The notes below the pieces were generated by a model that made no database searches, was not told the origin of the DNA, and saw only the letters and a list, made by a program, of their open reading frames with translations. A stretch of 64,000 nucleotides of DNA from Strongylocentrotus purpuratus. Taxonomy: Eukaryota > Echinodermata > Echinoidea > Camarodonta > Strongylocentrotidae. The position numbers were made by a program, and so were the translations under genes. Positions 1-10,879 of this stretch are shown in pieces; the stretch's first letter is position 1; the number at the start of each line of letters is the position of its first letter. The stretch is taken from contig NW_022145607.1 of assembly GCF_000002235.5 (NCBI RefSeq), positions 952,001 through 1,016,000 on the forward strand, written 5' to 3'.

Positions 1-1737
1 GTTGCTTCATCTGACGTAACAAGTGACTATTTGGAGGCTCATGAGAGGGGAGATGTGGCATTCACAACTTATTGTAAGGAACGCTTACAAGGAGAAGGGG
101 ATATGTTTGCTGTCCTCAAGAAACAGAAGACCAAGACGTTTGCATCAATGAGTAAATCTTCCAAGTCCAAGGTGAAAGATAAAGAGGTTATCATAAAGGC
201 TGACAGAAATCTCTTCCAAAGATTGATGATCATCGCTGGGGCACGGAAGCTGGACATCAAACATATGCTAACACACAATCTTGGTCCACTGCCTTTGTCT
301 CTGGCAAATGTTGACGGCACACTTAACAAGACAATGAAGGCAAACCTTATGCATTTCATCGAGGACTCTGTTAAGCCATCACCTGTCACTGAAGGGGTTC
401 CTCATGGAAGTACATGGATCATTGATGGAATGGCCTTGCTACAGGAACTTCCCCATCAGAAAGTACCGTCAACCTTTGGATTGCTTGCCGATTACCTGCT
501 AACAGAATTGGTGAAGATTGCCAAATCTGTTCACAGTGATGTAGTGCATTTTGTCGTTGATACATATCGGCAACTTAGTATCAAGAGTGGAGAAAGAGGA
601 CGACGAGCTGCTGCTGGAAGCCAAGTAACAAAGATTTATTCAGAAGAGCAGAAAGTCCCACAACAGTGGAAGAAGTTCCTGTCGTGTAATGACAACAAAG
701 TGGCACTAATACAGTTTCTCTTTAAGACCTGGAGTCGACGTCCATCTCATGTTCTAATGGGTGTTTGCATTGTGTTAGCACATGATGACAAGTGCCATTC
801 TCTTTGTGATCTTGAAGGAGAAATGGAGGTGAAAGCTGTACAGGAGCTGGAGTGCAATCACGAAGAGGCAGACACAAGACTTTTTCTTCACTGCCAGTAT
901 GCTGCCAGCCGTCTTCCCTCAGCAAGCACATCAGACACAAGCTCTTCCTCTGCTGTTGTCATCAAGAGTCCAGACACAGATGTCTTCGTAATCGGTATTG
1001 CTAAAGCGAAGGAAATCAACTCAACTATACTCATGTACACTGGTAGAGGTAGCAACAAGCGCACCATCAACTTGACCGCTATTCACACTCATCTAGGGCA
1101 GAGTATGAGTGATGCTCTCATTGGCCTTCATTGTTCCACAGGGTGTGATTCCGTTAGTTCCTTTTATGGAAAATCGAAGAAGAGAGCAATGCAACTTGTG
1201 ATGGACAGTGACAGCTTGCAGGAAACATTCAGGAAAATTGGCAGTTCTTTTACTGTTGAGGCCAATGTTTTTCATGAAATGGAAGTGTTTGTATGTAAGC
1301 TCTATGGACAAAGCTGTTCCGACGTTAACGTAGCTCGACACAATCTTTTTCTCATGGCTACTAAGGCCGAGTCTAGTATGCCTCCAACAAGTGATGCTTT
1401 GCGGAAGCATGTGCTAAGATCCAATTATCAGGCTGCCGTCCACACCAGATGTCTGGAGCAGTTTCCAGACATTCCTAGTCCAGATGGACATGGATGGAAG
1501 GTAAATGTCACAGAGCTAGAAGTAGTGTGGGGGGATCTCCCAGCAGCCCCAAAAGCTCTGCTCGAACTAACTCACTGTGGCTGCAGAAAGACAAGTTGTG
1601 TCGAGCAGCAAAAGACTCGTTGTTCCTGCAGGCAGCACAATATTCCATGCACAGATCTCTGTAAATGTGTTGCCTGCAAAAACTCTGCCAAAGTAGACAG
1701 TAGTGGTGATGAGGATGACGAAGACTCTGATCACTGA
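1..1737 (+). CDS. FEN1/XPG-like (PIN-fold) nuclease homologue with C-terminal CXC cysteine cluster, 5' end outside window
   Basis: The frame is open from base 1 to the TGA at 1735-1737 with no introns, so the start lies upstream of the window. The protein shows the spaced acidic motifs of the FEN1/XPG branch of PIN-like nucleases: WIIDG (Asp at 424), FVVDTY (Asp at 559), NHEEADTR (Glu from 862), SPDTDVFV (Asp at 973 and 979) and TGCDSVSSFYGKSKKRAM (Asp at 1147). The last resembles the Asp plus helix-two-turn-helix segment of FEN nucleases. The C-terminus (about 1570-1690) is a Cys cluster with C-x-C, C-x-C and C-x-C-x2-C spacing, like a Tesmin/TSO1 CXC zinc-binding half-domain, followed by an acidic Ser/Asp tail. 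I recall multicopy unnamed invertebrate proteins with the HEEADTR and SPDTDV motifs, but the nuclease role is my inference from motif order. The intronless form suggests a retrocopy or a mobile-element gene. No terminal repeats are visible on the right side. Confidence 0.75.
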   Translation, partial: VASSDVTSDYLEAHERGDVAFTTYCKERLQGEGDMFAVLKKQKTKTFASMSKSSKSKVKDKEVIIKADRNLFQRLMIIAGARKLDIKHMLTHNLGPLPLSLANVDGTLNKTMKANLMHFIEDSVKPSPVTEGVPHGSTWIIDGMALLQELPHQKVPSTFGLLADYLLTELVKIAKSVHSDVVHFVVDTYRQLSIKSGERGRRAAAGSQVTKIYSEEQKVPQQWKKFLSCNDNKVALIQFLFKTWSRRPSHVLMGVCIVLAHDDKCHSLCDLEGEMEVKAVQELECNHEEADTRLFLHCQYAASRLPSASTSDTSSSSAVVIKSPDTDVFVIGIAKAKEINSTILMYTGRGSNKRTINLTAIHTHLGQSMSDALIGLHCSTGCDSVSSFYGKSKKRAMQLVMDSDSLQETFRKIGSSFTVEANVFHEMEVFVCKLYGQSCSDVNVARHNLFLMATKAESSMPPTSDALRKHVLRSNYQAAVHTRCLEQFPDIPSPDGHGWKVNVTELEVVWGDLPAAPKALLELTHCGCRKTSCVEQQKTRCSCRQHNIPCTDLCKCVACKNSAKVDSSGDEDDEDSDH

Positions 1738-2309
1738 TCAGTTTGAATCTATTTAAGATACTTGTTCAGAATTATCTTTTTGTAACTCTGGGATTTTACT
1801 TGTGCATCCTTGTATATACATGTTATCTTTGAGAAGGTGTTTGCATGCAATCGCTGCTAGTTAATATCTCTGTACCAGAGTTTTTTGTGTGCATGTATAG
1901 AGTTGTGATTAAATTGTATAGTTTTTACCAAAAGTTTGATCATAATTATGGAAAATGTGTGATTCTCCAAAATTTCTATGGATTTTTTTCTGTTCATTTT
2001 CCTTCAAATTAATTACGATAGGCAGAATTACACCACAAACTTTATCGAGGTTCTGTTACTTGAAAATCTTTGTCAACATTTATTTTTCATTTCCGACTAG
2101 AAGTGTTATCATAAATATCAAGTCCAGTATCGCGATTGTTTGCATTTTGTACATTATTTCATTGCAAAAATTTCACCAGCACGTACATGTTTCTACACAT
2201 GAAGAAATACATGTACATGTATAGTTTATTTAGCCATGACTCTAACTTCCAAAGAAAATAATGACAATTGGAAGACTCGTAAATTGGAAATATTTAACTC
2301 ATTGTATGT
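1738..2309. other. Non-coding 3' flank
   Basis: A+T-rich sequence between the nuclease-like gene and the tandem array. Apart from the candidate polyadenylation signal I see no gene or terminal repeat here. Short open frames look random. Confidence 0.5.
1908..1913 (+). promoter_or_regulatory. Candidate polyadenylation signal ATTAAA
   Basis: An ATTAAA lies 171 bases after the stop codon of the nuclease-like gene and is followed by a T-rich stretch. The position suits a short 3' UTR, but the hexamer is common in A+T-rich DNA. Confidence 0.3.
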
Positions 2310-3668
2310 CACATTACTTGTAAATGTTGAGCCTTTTTTTGGAAATTCAATGTAAACACTTTTCTTGGGATGCTCTATTTTGCCAATTTCCGCCAGATTT
2401 GATAAAGCAGAGAATTTTTATGAAATGGCATTTGGACAAATGTATGTATGTATGCTGGAAATTTTAAAGAACATGATTTAAATATATAATTAGACTGAAG
2501 AAGAATAGCAGAGGCTGCGACCCTGTCATCCATGAAAGTTTGTATTTTATTTACAATGTGTTTATTATGCTAAAACATTCATACATGAAGTAATGCTTTT
2601 TGATCAATTGCTTGAAAGAATGTTTGTTATTGAAAATATTACATGTAAATGTTGAGCCTTTTTTGGAAATTCAATGTAAAGACCTTTCTTGCGATGCTCT
2701 ATTTTGCCAATTTCTGCCAGATTTGATAAAGCAGAGAATATTCATGAAATGGCATTTGGACAAATGTATGAGATTATCTGCTGGAAATTGTAAAGGACAT
2801 GATTTTAATATACATGTTCATGTATATATTAGACCGATGAAGAATATCAGAGGCTGCGACCCTGTCATTCATGAAATTTTTAATTTTGTTATTACAATGT
2901 ATATTTTATGTGTATTTTTTGCTAAAACATTCACACATGTAGTAACGCTTTTTGACCAATCGTTTGAAAGAATGTTTGTTATTGAAAATATTACTTGTAA
3001 GTGTTAAGCCTTTTTTGGAACATTCAATGTAAAGACCTTTCTTGCGATGCTCTATTTTGCCAATTTCTGCCAGATTCGATAAAGCAGAGAATATTCATGA
3101 AATGGCATTTGGACAAATGTATGAGATTATCTGCTGGAAATTTTAAAGAACATGATTTTAATATATAATTAGACTGAAGAAGAATAGCAGAGGCTGCGAC
3201 CCTGTCATCCATGAATATATTTTGTATTTACAATGTATATTTTATGTTTTTTTTGCTGAAACATACATACCTGTACATGTCGTAACGCTTTTCAAGCAAT
3301 CGCTTGAAAGAATGTTTGTTATTGAAAATATTACTTGTAAATGTTGAGCCTTTTTTGGAACATTCAATGTAAAGACCTTTCTTGCGATGCTCTATTTTGC
3401 CAATTTCTGCCAGATTCGATAAAGCAGAGAATATTCATGAAATGGCATTTGGTCAAATGTATGAAATTATCTGCTAGAAATTTTAAAGAACATGATTTTA
3501 GTATATATATTAGACTGAAGAAGAATAGCAGAGGCTGCGACCCTGTCATCCATGAATATATTTTGTGTTTACAATGTATATTTTATGTGTATTTTGCTGA
3601 AACATACATACATGTCGTAACACTTTTTCGAGCAATCGCTTGAAAGAATGTTTGTTATTGAAAATATT
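2310..3668. repeat. Tandem array, about 340-bp unit, four copies plus a partial
   Basis: The same landmark (TGTTGAGCC followed by a T-run and GGAA) recurs at about 2325, 2650, 3002 and 3342. That gives spacings of roughly 325, 352 and 340 bp. A partial fifth copy starts near 3649 with TGTTTGTTATTGAAAATATT. Copies differ by scattered substitutions and small indels. Open frames of 60-135 codons recur on both strands because the unit recurs; indels shift them between copies, so I do not treat them as genes. It looks like a local satellite. Confidence 0.85.
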
Positions 3669-3888
3669 TTAATGTGAATTGACAATGTGTTGTATAACTG
3701 ATGATGAATCATTCTCTACATCAACCCGAAGAGCAGTATCCATGTAGTCAAGCAGGCTTACATGTAATTATTATTATTGACCATGTATTTTGAGAATGAG
3801 ATAGTAATATGTCATATATTTGATGTGAAACCAGATTATACTTGGTCAAACATACCTTACAAACTTTGTTTTAAATTATGATTTATTT

Positions 3889-4250
3889 TATTTAAAGATA
3901 TGCCATTCTCTGAAATATATATATATATATATATTTAATGTAATGAAATAGAAAGAGATAGAAGTGGGAAAGAGTGAGAGGGGAGAGGGATTGGGAAAGA
4001 GTGAGAGGGAAGAGGGATTGGGAAAGAGAGAGGGGTGAAGGAAAGTAGAGAAAGGGAGGGAATATGAGGAAGAGAGAGAGAGGAGGTGAGGAAAGAGAGA
4101 AGGGGTGAGGAAAGAGAGAAGGGGATAGGAAAAGAAAGGTGAACGAGAAAAGAGGAAGAAAGGGACGAAGAGAGAAAGAGTGCTTAGAGGGGATATGAAA
4201 AGAAAGAGGGGAAAGGGAAGGAATGAGGAAAGATAGGGGTGAGGAAATGG
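3889..4250. repeat. (AT)n followed by a polypurine tract
   Basis: A short TA dinucleotide run at about 3915-3936 leads into roughly 300 bases of almost pure A/G (about 3950-4245) with GGGAAAGAG and GAGAGGGG-like sub-repeats. The Ser/Pro/Leu-rich open frames on the minus strand are by-products of this composition. Confidence 0.85.
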
Positions 4251-5423
4251 GAATATTAATTTGGACTGCACTGCAGCTTTGCTCTATATCAATACAAGTC
4301 ATTTCCCTATAGCATAACACACAGCTGTCTCAGACAGGACCCAAGAGGGCGTTTGTCATATTTATTAAAAATTGATTTGGACATTATTAATTTGTGTGCA
4401 GTTTTTTCTACTGACGAGTTGCACCATCATCTTCAGTATATTTTTCTACATATTAGAGGTCATTTTCAAGTAGATGCCGAGGATGGGTCACAAAACACAA
4501 AAACTAAGGCACTTTTGAGGGTTCACCCGGCGGTCTACAAGGAGCCAAAAGGTGTTTAATACACCCATTTAATGTCTTGTTTCGCCTATATTTTTCTTCA
4601 ATGGGGGACACGGCCACTTCGCCCGCCTTCCTCACGATATGCCTATGCATTATAACACCTACAAATAAGAATCTGTTGGGACGAAACATTACTTCAAACG
4701 CTCAATTATATGGTGGTATATTAGTACCTGTGGACATGTTTCATATTAAATATCTGTTAATCCTGCAGTAAAATTTGACATCGGACATTCCTAAATGGCC
4801 CACTGTGCATCACAATTCAAGTACTATGATTAATTAACTCTTACTATATACATCGACAAAGGTTTAATGTACTAATCATGATATAACATTTGATTTTTTA
4901 AAAATCATTTTCAAAATTACTATTTCAGACTCTTATACATGTATGGCATGCCAGTTACATTTTATTGGAATATTGCATATACGGAGTACGAAATACTTGC
5001 ATTTCATTTAACTGATTGTAAATTATTTAGAAGGTGTTCATCCTAATGTACGGCTAATTAGACTGGTCTTCGTTTCATTGAATCTATAAACTGTACTTGC
5101 CTTTAACATATTTCTATTGGGAAATTATGAATGATAAACATGTACAATAGTTGTAGTGCATGAAAGCAAACAAAAATTCTTATAACTTTGACTATCATGC
5201 AACTTATATTTGCATTTGCAAAAGCTTTGTCTAATTTGTTTGGCTCATGTCTTTTTGAAATCATTGTATATATTCTACAATACCCATGAGGCTAGCATAA
5301 TCAATTTTTTTACGATTTGGGTTGCTTTTTACATGAAACATTACATATTTACCAACAATCGAACATACTACATGTGCTAGTGCACTTTGATTTCCTTTTT
5401 GTTATGTACATGATCACGGCCAG
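4251..5423. other. Intergenic or intronic DNA with no recognised feature
   Basis: A+T-rich sequence before the NLR-like exons. I searched by eye for LRR exons or a NACHT exon and saw none. If the exons at 5424-7860 belong to a full gene, this stretch and the nuclease-like gene would lie in its intron. Confidence 0.4.
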
Positions 5424-7518
5424 AGTTGTACCACGAGCCCCACCCTGACTGAGCTGACAGTGGATAGTAACACACTAAAAGGATGGCAGGATTCGATGTT
5501 TGATAGTGCGAAGAGGGTCACTATACAGGTATGGAGCAAGATCAACTATGACGTCATCCAGAGGATCCATCTACCAGGAGCAACAGAACTCACAATTCAA
5601 ACACATGAGTTTGAACGTCGACCGGCTGGTTTGCATGAGGAGCCCACTTCACTACCCAATGCCATCCTGATGATCTCCCCTCAGCTCGTCAAGGTGACAT
5701 TCAGGGATCTTAACATTGGTAACAGTAAGATGGAACTAATCTTACAAGCTTTCAGTTCACCACACAACCTCAAACATCTGAAGATTATCAGGTGAGACAT
5801 TAGGTCATTTTGTTAAAAGAGCACTTTGATATGTTTCATTTCTTTAACCCCCCCCCCTCTCTCTCTCTCGTTCTCTCTCCCATCATTTTTCCTTTCCATA
5901 ATACGCTCAGTCCCCCCCCCCCCCCGAAAAAAGTGTACACTATTTATATTAAGAATTTTCAAATTAAAAAAATAAATAGTACTTATCTTTCATATCTCAA
6001 AATAAACATAAATTTTTCCTCTTTAAGATGATTTGCAATTGGTTTCATACCATTCGCCCCATGAGTGAGATTAGTCATTTAACAATAGTCTATCGTGAAA
6101 GAAAATCGTAAAAATGGGGGTATTTGGTCTTTCAAATGTTGATGAGCATTTCCATCTTGTAGAATCACATTAAAACAATTACAAAAATCACTAGGAGCAC
6201 GAAAGGAAAAATGCTGTATTCTGTCTATTTTGATACTGGTAGATTCATACGATGCGGTTCAGATGAGGGCGTGGATGATGTCATAATTGCTTGCAATAAA
6301 GATCAGGTCATGGAGGTGGAGGTGGAGCATGGCAAACCACGTGGGTAAGTCCTTCAAACTCTTACTTCCAGGCTTGCAGTGCTCTTTAAGGTACTACATG
6401 TCCCATTTGCATGTCAAACAAATGCAAAGGTTGAATTCCAATGGCATTTGAAAGACAATACTTATTAAAGACTTCCCTCAAAAAGAAAAGGTTTGAAAAT
6501 GGCGTTTTGTGGGAAAATAACGACTATTAGTTGTCGAATCGACATAAGTGAATGCAATCACCTAAGTAATAGTCTGATTTTCAGACCCTGGTTGTAGAAG
6601 TATCCTTTCACATTAACAAAACGCTATAATAGACATACAAGTGTTAGTTACTGTGTTTAATTGTTTATCTCTGTTTTCATCGAGAATGAAAGGAACTGAC
6701 ATTATGTACCCCTCATATACAAATTACCTCAGAAAGAGCCCTCTCTATTCAGCCTCAAAACTTGTCAATAACCTACCGGCAAACATCCGATTAAAAATAG
6801 CCTGGCAACATTCGCACGTCTTATATCTCTCTCTTAAACAATACACCCCTCCATTGTTTCTGTTATCCAAGTAATTTTGTATTCATTTTGTTTGTTTTCA
6901 TCTTAGTATGTTGTTATGATAATTTTTTGTGATTTCTTTTGTATAAAATTGTTGTATTCGTTTACTTGTTGTGTTCAATTGTTGTTCACGGCCTTGATAA
7001 AAAGCATCTTCTAGCTGATAGCAGGCTTTTTAACCGTGATTAAATAAATAGAATACAAAAAAAATACAAAAAAAATAGTCTCACATCAATTAATCTGGGC
7101 AAAATGTAACAAAGAGTTGACAAATGGCGTGCATGTAAATTAATATTCCTTTGGAAATGTGTAGTCATAAATGTTCAAGGGTGCCTATTGCATAATTGGC
7201 TTAGGTTACTGGATTAGCGAAGTGATAAACTAAAGTTATTTATACCATTTTTCATATTACATGTTGGCTTATTTCTTTAGATTATTCGCGCATATTTGTA
7301 TTAAGACGTTTTCAACGTATTCATTATCACTGATTAACAGATTTTTCCCGTTTACATGTTGTAAAAGAAAATAAATTCAAAATTAAATTAGTAAGGATGA
7401 TTCTGTTTGACGTAAAGCTGTGTGATATTCAATCTCTCTTCATTGCCCTCCGTTTACTGCTCTATATGATTATTTTTTAATGTAGCGCTGTTTGTATGTT
7501 GATGCACACATTTACACT

Positions 7519-7590
<72 letters not shown>

Positions 7591-7653
7591 CTTTCTCTCT
7601 CTCCCTCTCTCTCTCTCGGCTTTCTCTCTCTCTCACACTCTTTCTCTCTCTCT

Positions 7654-7691
<38 letters not shown>

Positions 7692-7860
7692 TATAGTCTT
7701 AACTTTGCTTAATCATAGAAGTGGCACCACACTCGATCTGACGAATCAGACGGAGCAGACAACCTTTGCACACGAACAGGAAATATGGGCGGAAATGAAA
7801 AGTGCCTCAAACACATCATCAGATTTTTTTCTTTGGCAATTTTCATGCAATCGACTTTAA
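5424..7860 (+). CDS. C-terminal exons of an NLR-like LRR gene (5424-5791, 6243-6344, 7719-7860)
   Basis: Three exons join in one frame. Exon a follows a CAG acceptor and ends ATCAG before GTGAGA. Exon b follows TGGTAG and ends CGTGG before GTAAGT. Exon c follows ATCATAG and ends in TAA at 7858-7860. Exon a leaves two bases (AG) that complete an Arg codon with the first base of exon b. Exon b leaves GG, completed by the first base of exon c. Exon a encodes LRR-like text (GATELTIQTHEFERRP; LVKVTFRDLNIGNSKMELIL; HNLKHLKIIR). Exon c gives an acidic/polar tail ending FSCNRL. This matches the C-terminal end of a receptor like the one at 42835-61878. No upstream exon was found in the window, so it is either the end of a gene that begins before base 1 or a surviving fragment. 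Confidence 0.55.
6640..7078 (+). mobile_element. LINE 3' fragment (RT C-terminus plus 3' UTR)
   Basis: The text around 6700-6870 reads like the far C-terminal part of a LINE ORF2 (YLRKSPLYSASKLVNNLPAN, a variant of the W-N-x-L-P motif). It is followed by a 3' UTR with ACGGCCTTGATAAAAAGC and an A-rich tail with repeated ATACAAAAAAA at about 7055-7077. The fragment sits in the second intron of the NLR-like 3' end. It is heavily 5'-truncated and decayed. Confidence 0.6.
7511..7687. repeat. (TC)n microsatellite
   Basis: CT dinucleotide tract with interruptions, about 175 bp. It lies just upstream of the proposed acceptor at 7717-7718, so it may act as an overlong polypyrimidine tract. Ser/Leu and Arg/Glu open frames across it are compositional. 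Confidence 0.9.
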
Positions 7861-9738
7861 TATTCATCCACTGAATCACGTTGACATTCATATGATTTAG
7901 ACGGATGTGTATGCTTTACATCGGTATTGCAGCTTTCGTTAATTTGTTTAAGAAATTGTGATTTTGATTTCCCTTCAAAATGTCACTCTCAGTGTTCATT
8001 CATTTAATATACACAGGCAATATACTTTAAAGGGTGTTAGGCCTACTTGGATTAACACGGTGGAAATCTCAAAACTTGTAAAAGGGCCAAAATGTTGTAA
8101 AATATCATTGTTATTGTTTTTTTTAATACAGTAATATTTCTTTTCGAATTTGAATTGTTCAACTGGCAGTGCTTTACACGCCATATTTGCTATGTAGGTT
8201 TCAAACAAGGGCAGGAGTTTTAGGGTAAACCTTTTGGAGTAGTATCCACAGATAGGAAATGAAGGAATGTATCTAGTCATGTAGGCCTACATCGCCCTTC
8301 CAAAAAGGCCAATGAAGACCCTTTTAATTCACAAATAAAGCAATCTATATTTGTTTTATCCAATATCTCTTGTATATGAACTGTTGCATGTATCACATAA
8401 AAGGTTTCTTATGATTTTTGATTTTCATTTTGAAAGGGAAAACAATCTTGTCTGATATATTTGAGTTGCTCATTTTGTCTGTTGATAATTTGTAAATAAC
8501 GTATCCAAATTGTATGTGCCCATACGAAGGAGGGTCTTTGCAACGCAAGTTATAAATTACTGACTAACTATAAATTAAGGCTGTATAAATGCATAAGAAT
8601 TTGAAATATCCAATCAGCTATTTTTCTACAAGTTCATCTAGTGATTGTACACTATTACATGTAATGCAAGAACATTATTAAGAGTAAATCATGTGGCATT
8701 CAGCTTAACATTTTTGATATATTTCTGTATTTATGTAACTAATTGTTTATTGTATAGCGCACTGATATCACTAGTAATAGTAGTAGTAGTCGTTGCTTTT
8801 GTTGTTATTGTTGTGGTATTGTTGATGATGTGGTTGTTGCGGCGGTGTTACTATATAGTATTTGTATTAATTAGCATGATCTATTCCGTTGGGTATCAGC
8901 AAAATATTGTTAACTAGCGCCAAATATTGTTTACTGAAATTGAGTATTTTGTATATATTGATTAGATTATAAAGAATGGCGTACGTCGTTTATTTACAAT
9001 TTAGTTCTATTTTGTTGCACGCATGACTAACTAACTATATATATATATATATTAGAAACCATTATCTTGAATTTAAACGTGATGAATTTTATTCATCCTC
9101 ATTTATGTATTGTGATATAAAGTGACAAGAATGTTTGCATGACAATTTGAACGTAAATAATATAATGTGCCTTAAATTTGTTTACTGTATGTATCTATCT
9201 TTTCGTTTATTGCGTATATATGTTCCAATGTATATGTAGTTAGGTGTATTTCAATGAGCATGGCTATATTTGTTGTTGACATTAGTTTTCAGAATCCAAT
9301 AATATTCTGCATTACCATGTACAGCGCAAAGGGATTTAACCGGCAGTATAATGCGCTGTATAAATATTTCCTTCTCTCTCTCAACCCTCTCTCTCTCTCT
9401 CTCACATGGTGCACCCGCAAGCCTACTGTATAAATATTTCCTTATTGTTATGTTGTTTAATGAAACCCCTACTGATCCAATAATTATATGATTTTGAACT
9501 TAGAAGTAGTCAGACGTTTGTCCACATCATTGAAATAAAATTAATTATACAAATGTTTAATTCAATTATTGTTACTCCAGTCTCTAATTCAGATATATAG
9601 GCCTATATAACCCCCTTCTCTATAGCTGTCTCTCTTTCTCTCTCCTCATTGTCGAGTTTTATCAATCATGAACCAGCGCAATTAACGTTCTTTTTTTAAT
9701 TTACGGAATTTCCTTGCTTCTTTTTCCATCATTATCAT
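7861..9738. other. Gene-poor stretch with simple repeats
   Basis: Contains an AATAAA at about 8334 that could end the NLR-like transcript, a GT/TTG-rich stretch at about 8770-8850, (TA)n at about 9036-9052, and (TC)n at about 9372-9402. A palindromic GCGC..TATAAAT piece at about 9320-9370 resembles a SINE tail. No convincing coding sequence. Confidence 0.45.
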
Positions 9739-9905
9739 AGAGGTGTCGTAGTCGAGTGGTTTCATCACTTGACTGGAAATGTATAAACATCTTGTGTTCG
9801 AGGCCCTGTACGACACTCATATCAATGAGCAAGGCATTTAATCTACATTACTCCTCCCCACCCAGGTGTTTTAAAATAGGTACCCGGTGAGGATGTAATA
9901 GTTAA
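9739..9905 (+). mobile_element. tRNA-derived SINE
   Basis: The head has both RNA polymerase III internal promoter boxes: TAGTCGAGTGG at 9749-9759 fits the A-box consensus, and TGTTCGAGGCC at 9795-9805 fits the B box with one mismatch at its first base. The spacing suits a tRNA-like promoter. The body (AAGGCATTTAATCTACATTA and GTACCCGGTGAGGATGTAAT) follows directly. The cloverleaf is degenerate, so this is a SINE head and not a tRNA gene. The exact 3' end is unclear. Confidence 0.75.
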
Positions 9906-10762
9906 TGTGATTGGAATAGCATACTATGTACATTCACGTGAACAGTCGTCGCGCCGACTCGTGTTATGCTCTGTAGCTCATGGGATTTACCCCTGTATCC
10001 CACTGACTGTAGGTCATGTCTTATTCATTATCCCCATCGATCTTAAATCGATTGTTGTGGTATGCCTACATGTAATCTCTACAAGTTCTTGTTTGCATTC
10101 CTGATTATTTTAGTTTAAAACAATTTTGCTCACTACTCTGTTGTATGTTGTTACTGGATTTCTTTTCTTTATAAGGTAGACTAACTTGAATGTTGTTGGA
10201 TGCGATCAGGTAAACGACTCACGTCTGCAAAGTGTAGAACATACCGCTATCTGAAATCCTTCATTCCCTTTTCCATGAGTGCGTGTAACAGCTCACATTG
10301 AATAACGATAATAATTGTATTTTTATTTATTTATTTATTCATTTCCTCTCATAGGGTGGATGGCCCTTTCAGCACAGCTGATTTTCAAAGGGGTCCACAA
10401 ACATAAAAATAACAATAAATATACAGTGAATTATACAATAATATGTAAAACGTTGCAAATGCAAGAAGTAAGGCAATGAATATATACATGTATAGTCAAA
10501 CAAATAAATATCTAACAGATTAAAGTACAAAACAAACAAGCAATAAGACAGTTGATTGCAGATATTCAACTAGGACGACAACAAGCATACGAGTAAAACT
10601 GTAAAACCGTTAACATAACACAAAAAACATCAAGGTAAACATAAGAATAAAAAAAAAAACACAAGACAGGAATAAGAGGATGGGTATAATATTTATCGTG
10701 TTTAAAAAACTATTTAAAAAAACAACAATAAAAAAAACTATAAAAAAAATATTTAATCAAAA

Positions 10763-10798
<36 letters not shown>

Positions 10799-10879
10799 CT
10801 ATTTAAAACATAACCAATAGAATATCAAATTGAAGGTAAAAATTGTAAAAATTGTAAAAAGGGCAAGATAATGTTCAGT

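Noticed and set aside
2600-3643. Open frames of 100-135 codons repeated in the 340-bp array
   Set aside because: They recur because the DNA unit recurs, are shifted by indels between copies, and match no known protein.
7454-7696. Ser/Leu- and Arg/Glu-rich open frames
   Set aside because: Translations of a CT microsatellite. Only the last 142 bp, outside the repeat, have splice and phase support.
9749-9805. tRNA gene
   Set aside because: A and B boxes are present, but the acceptor stem and cloverleaf are not; a SINE body follows.
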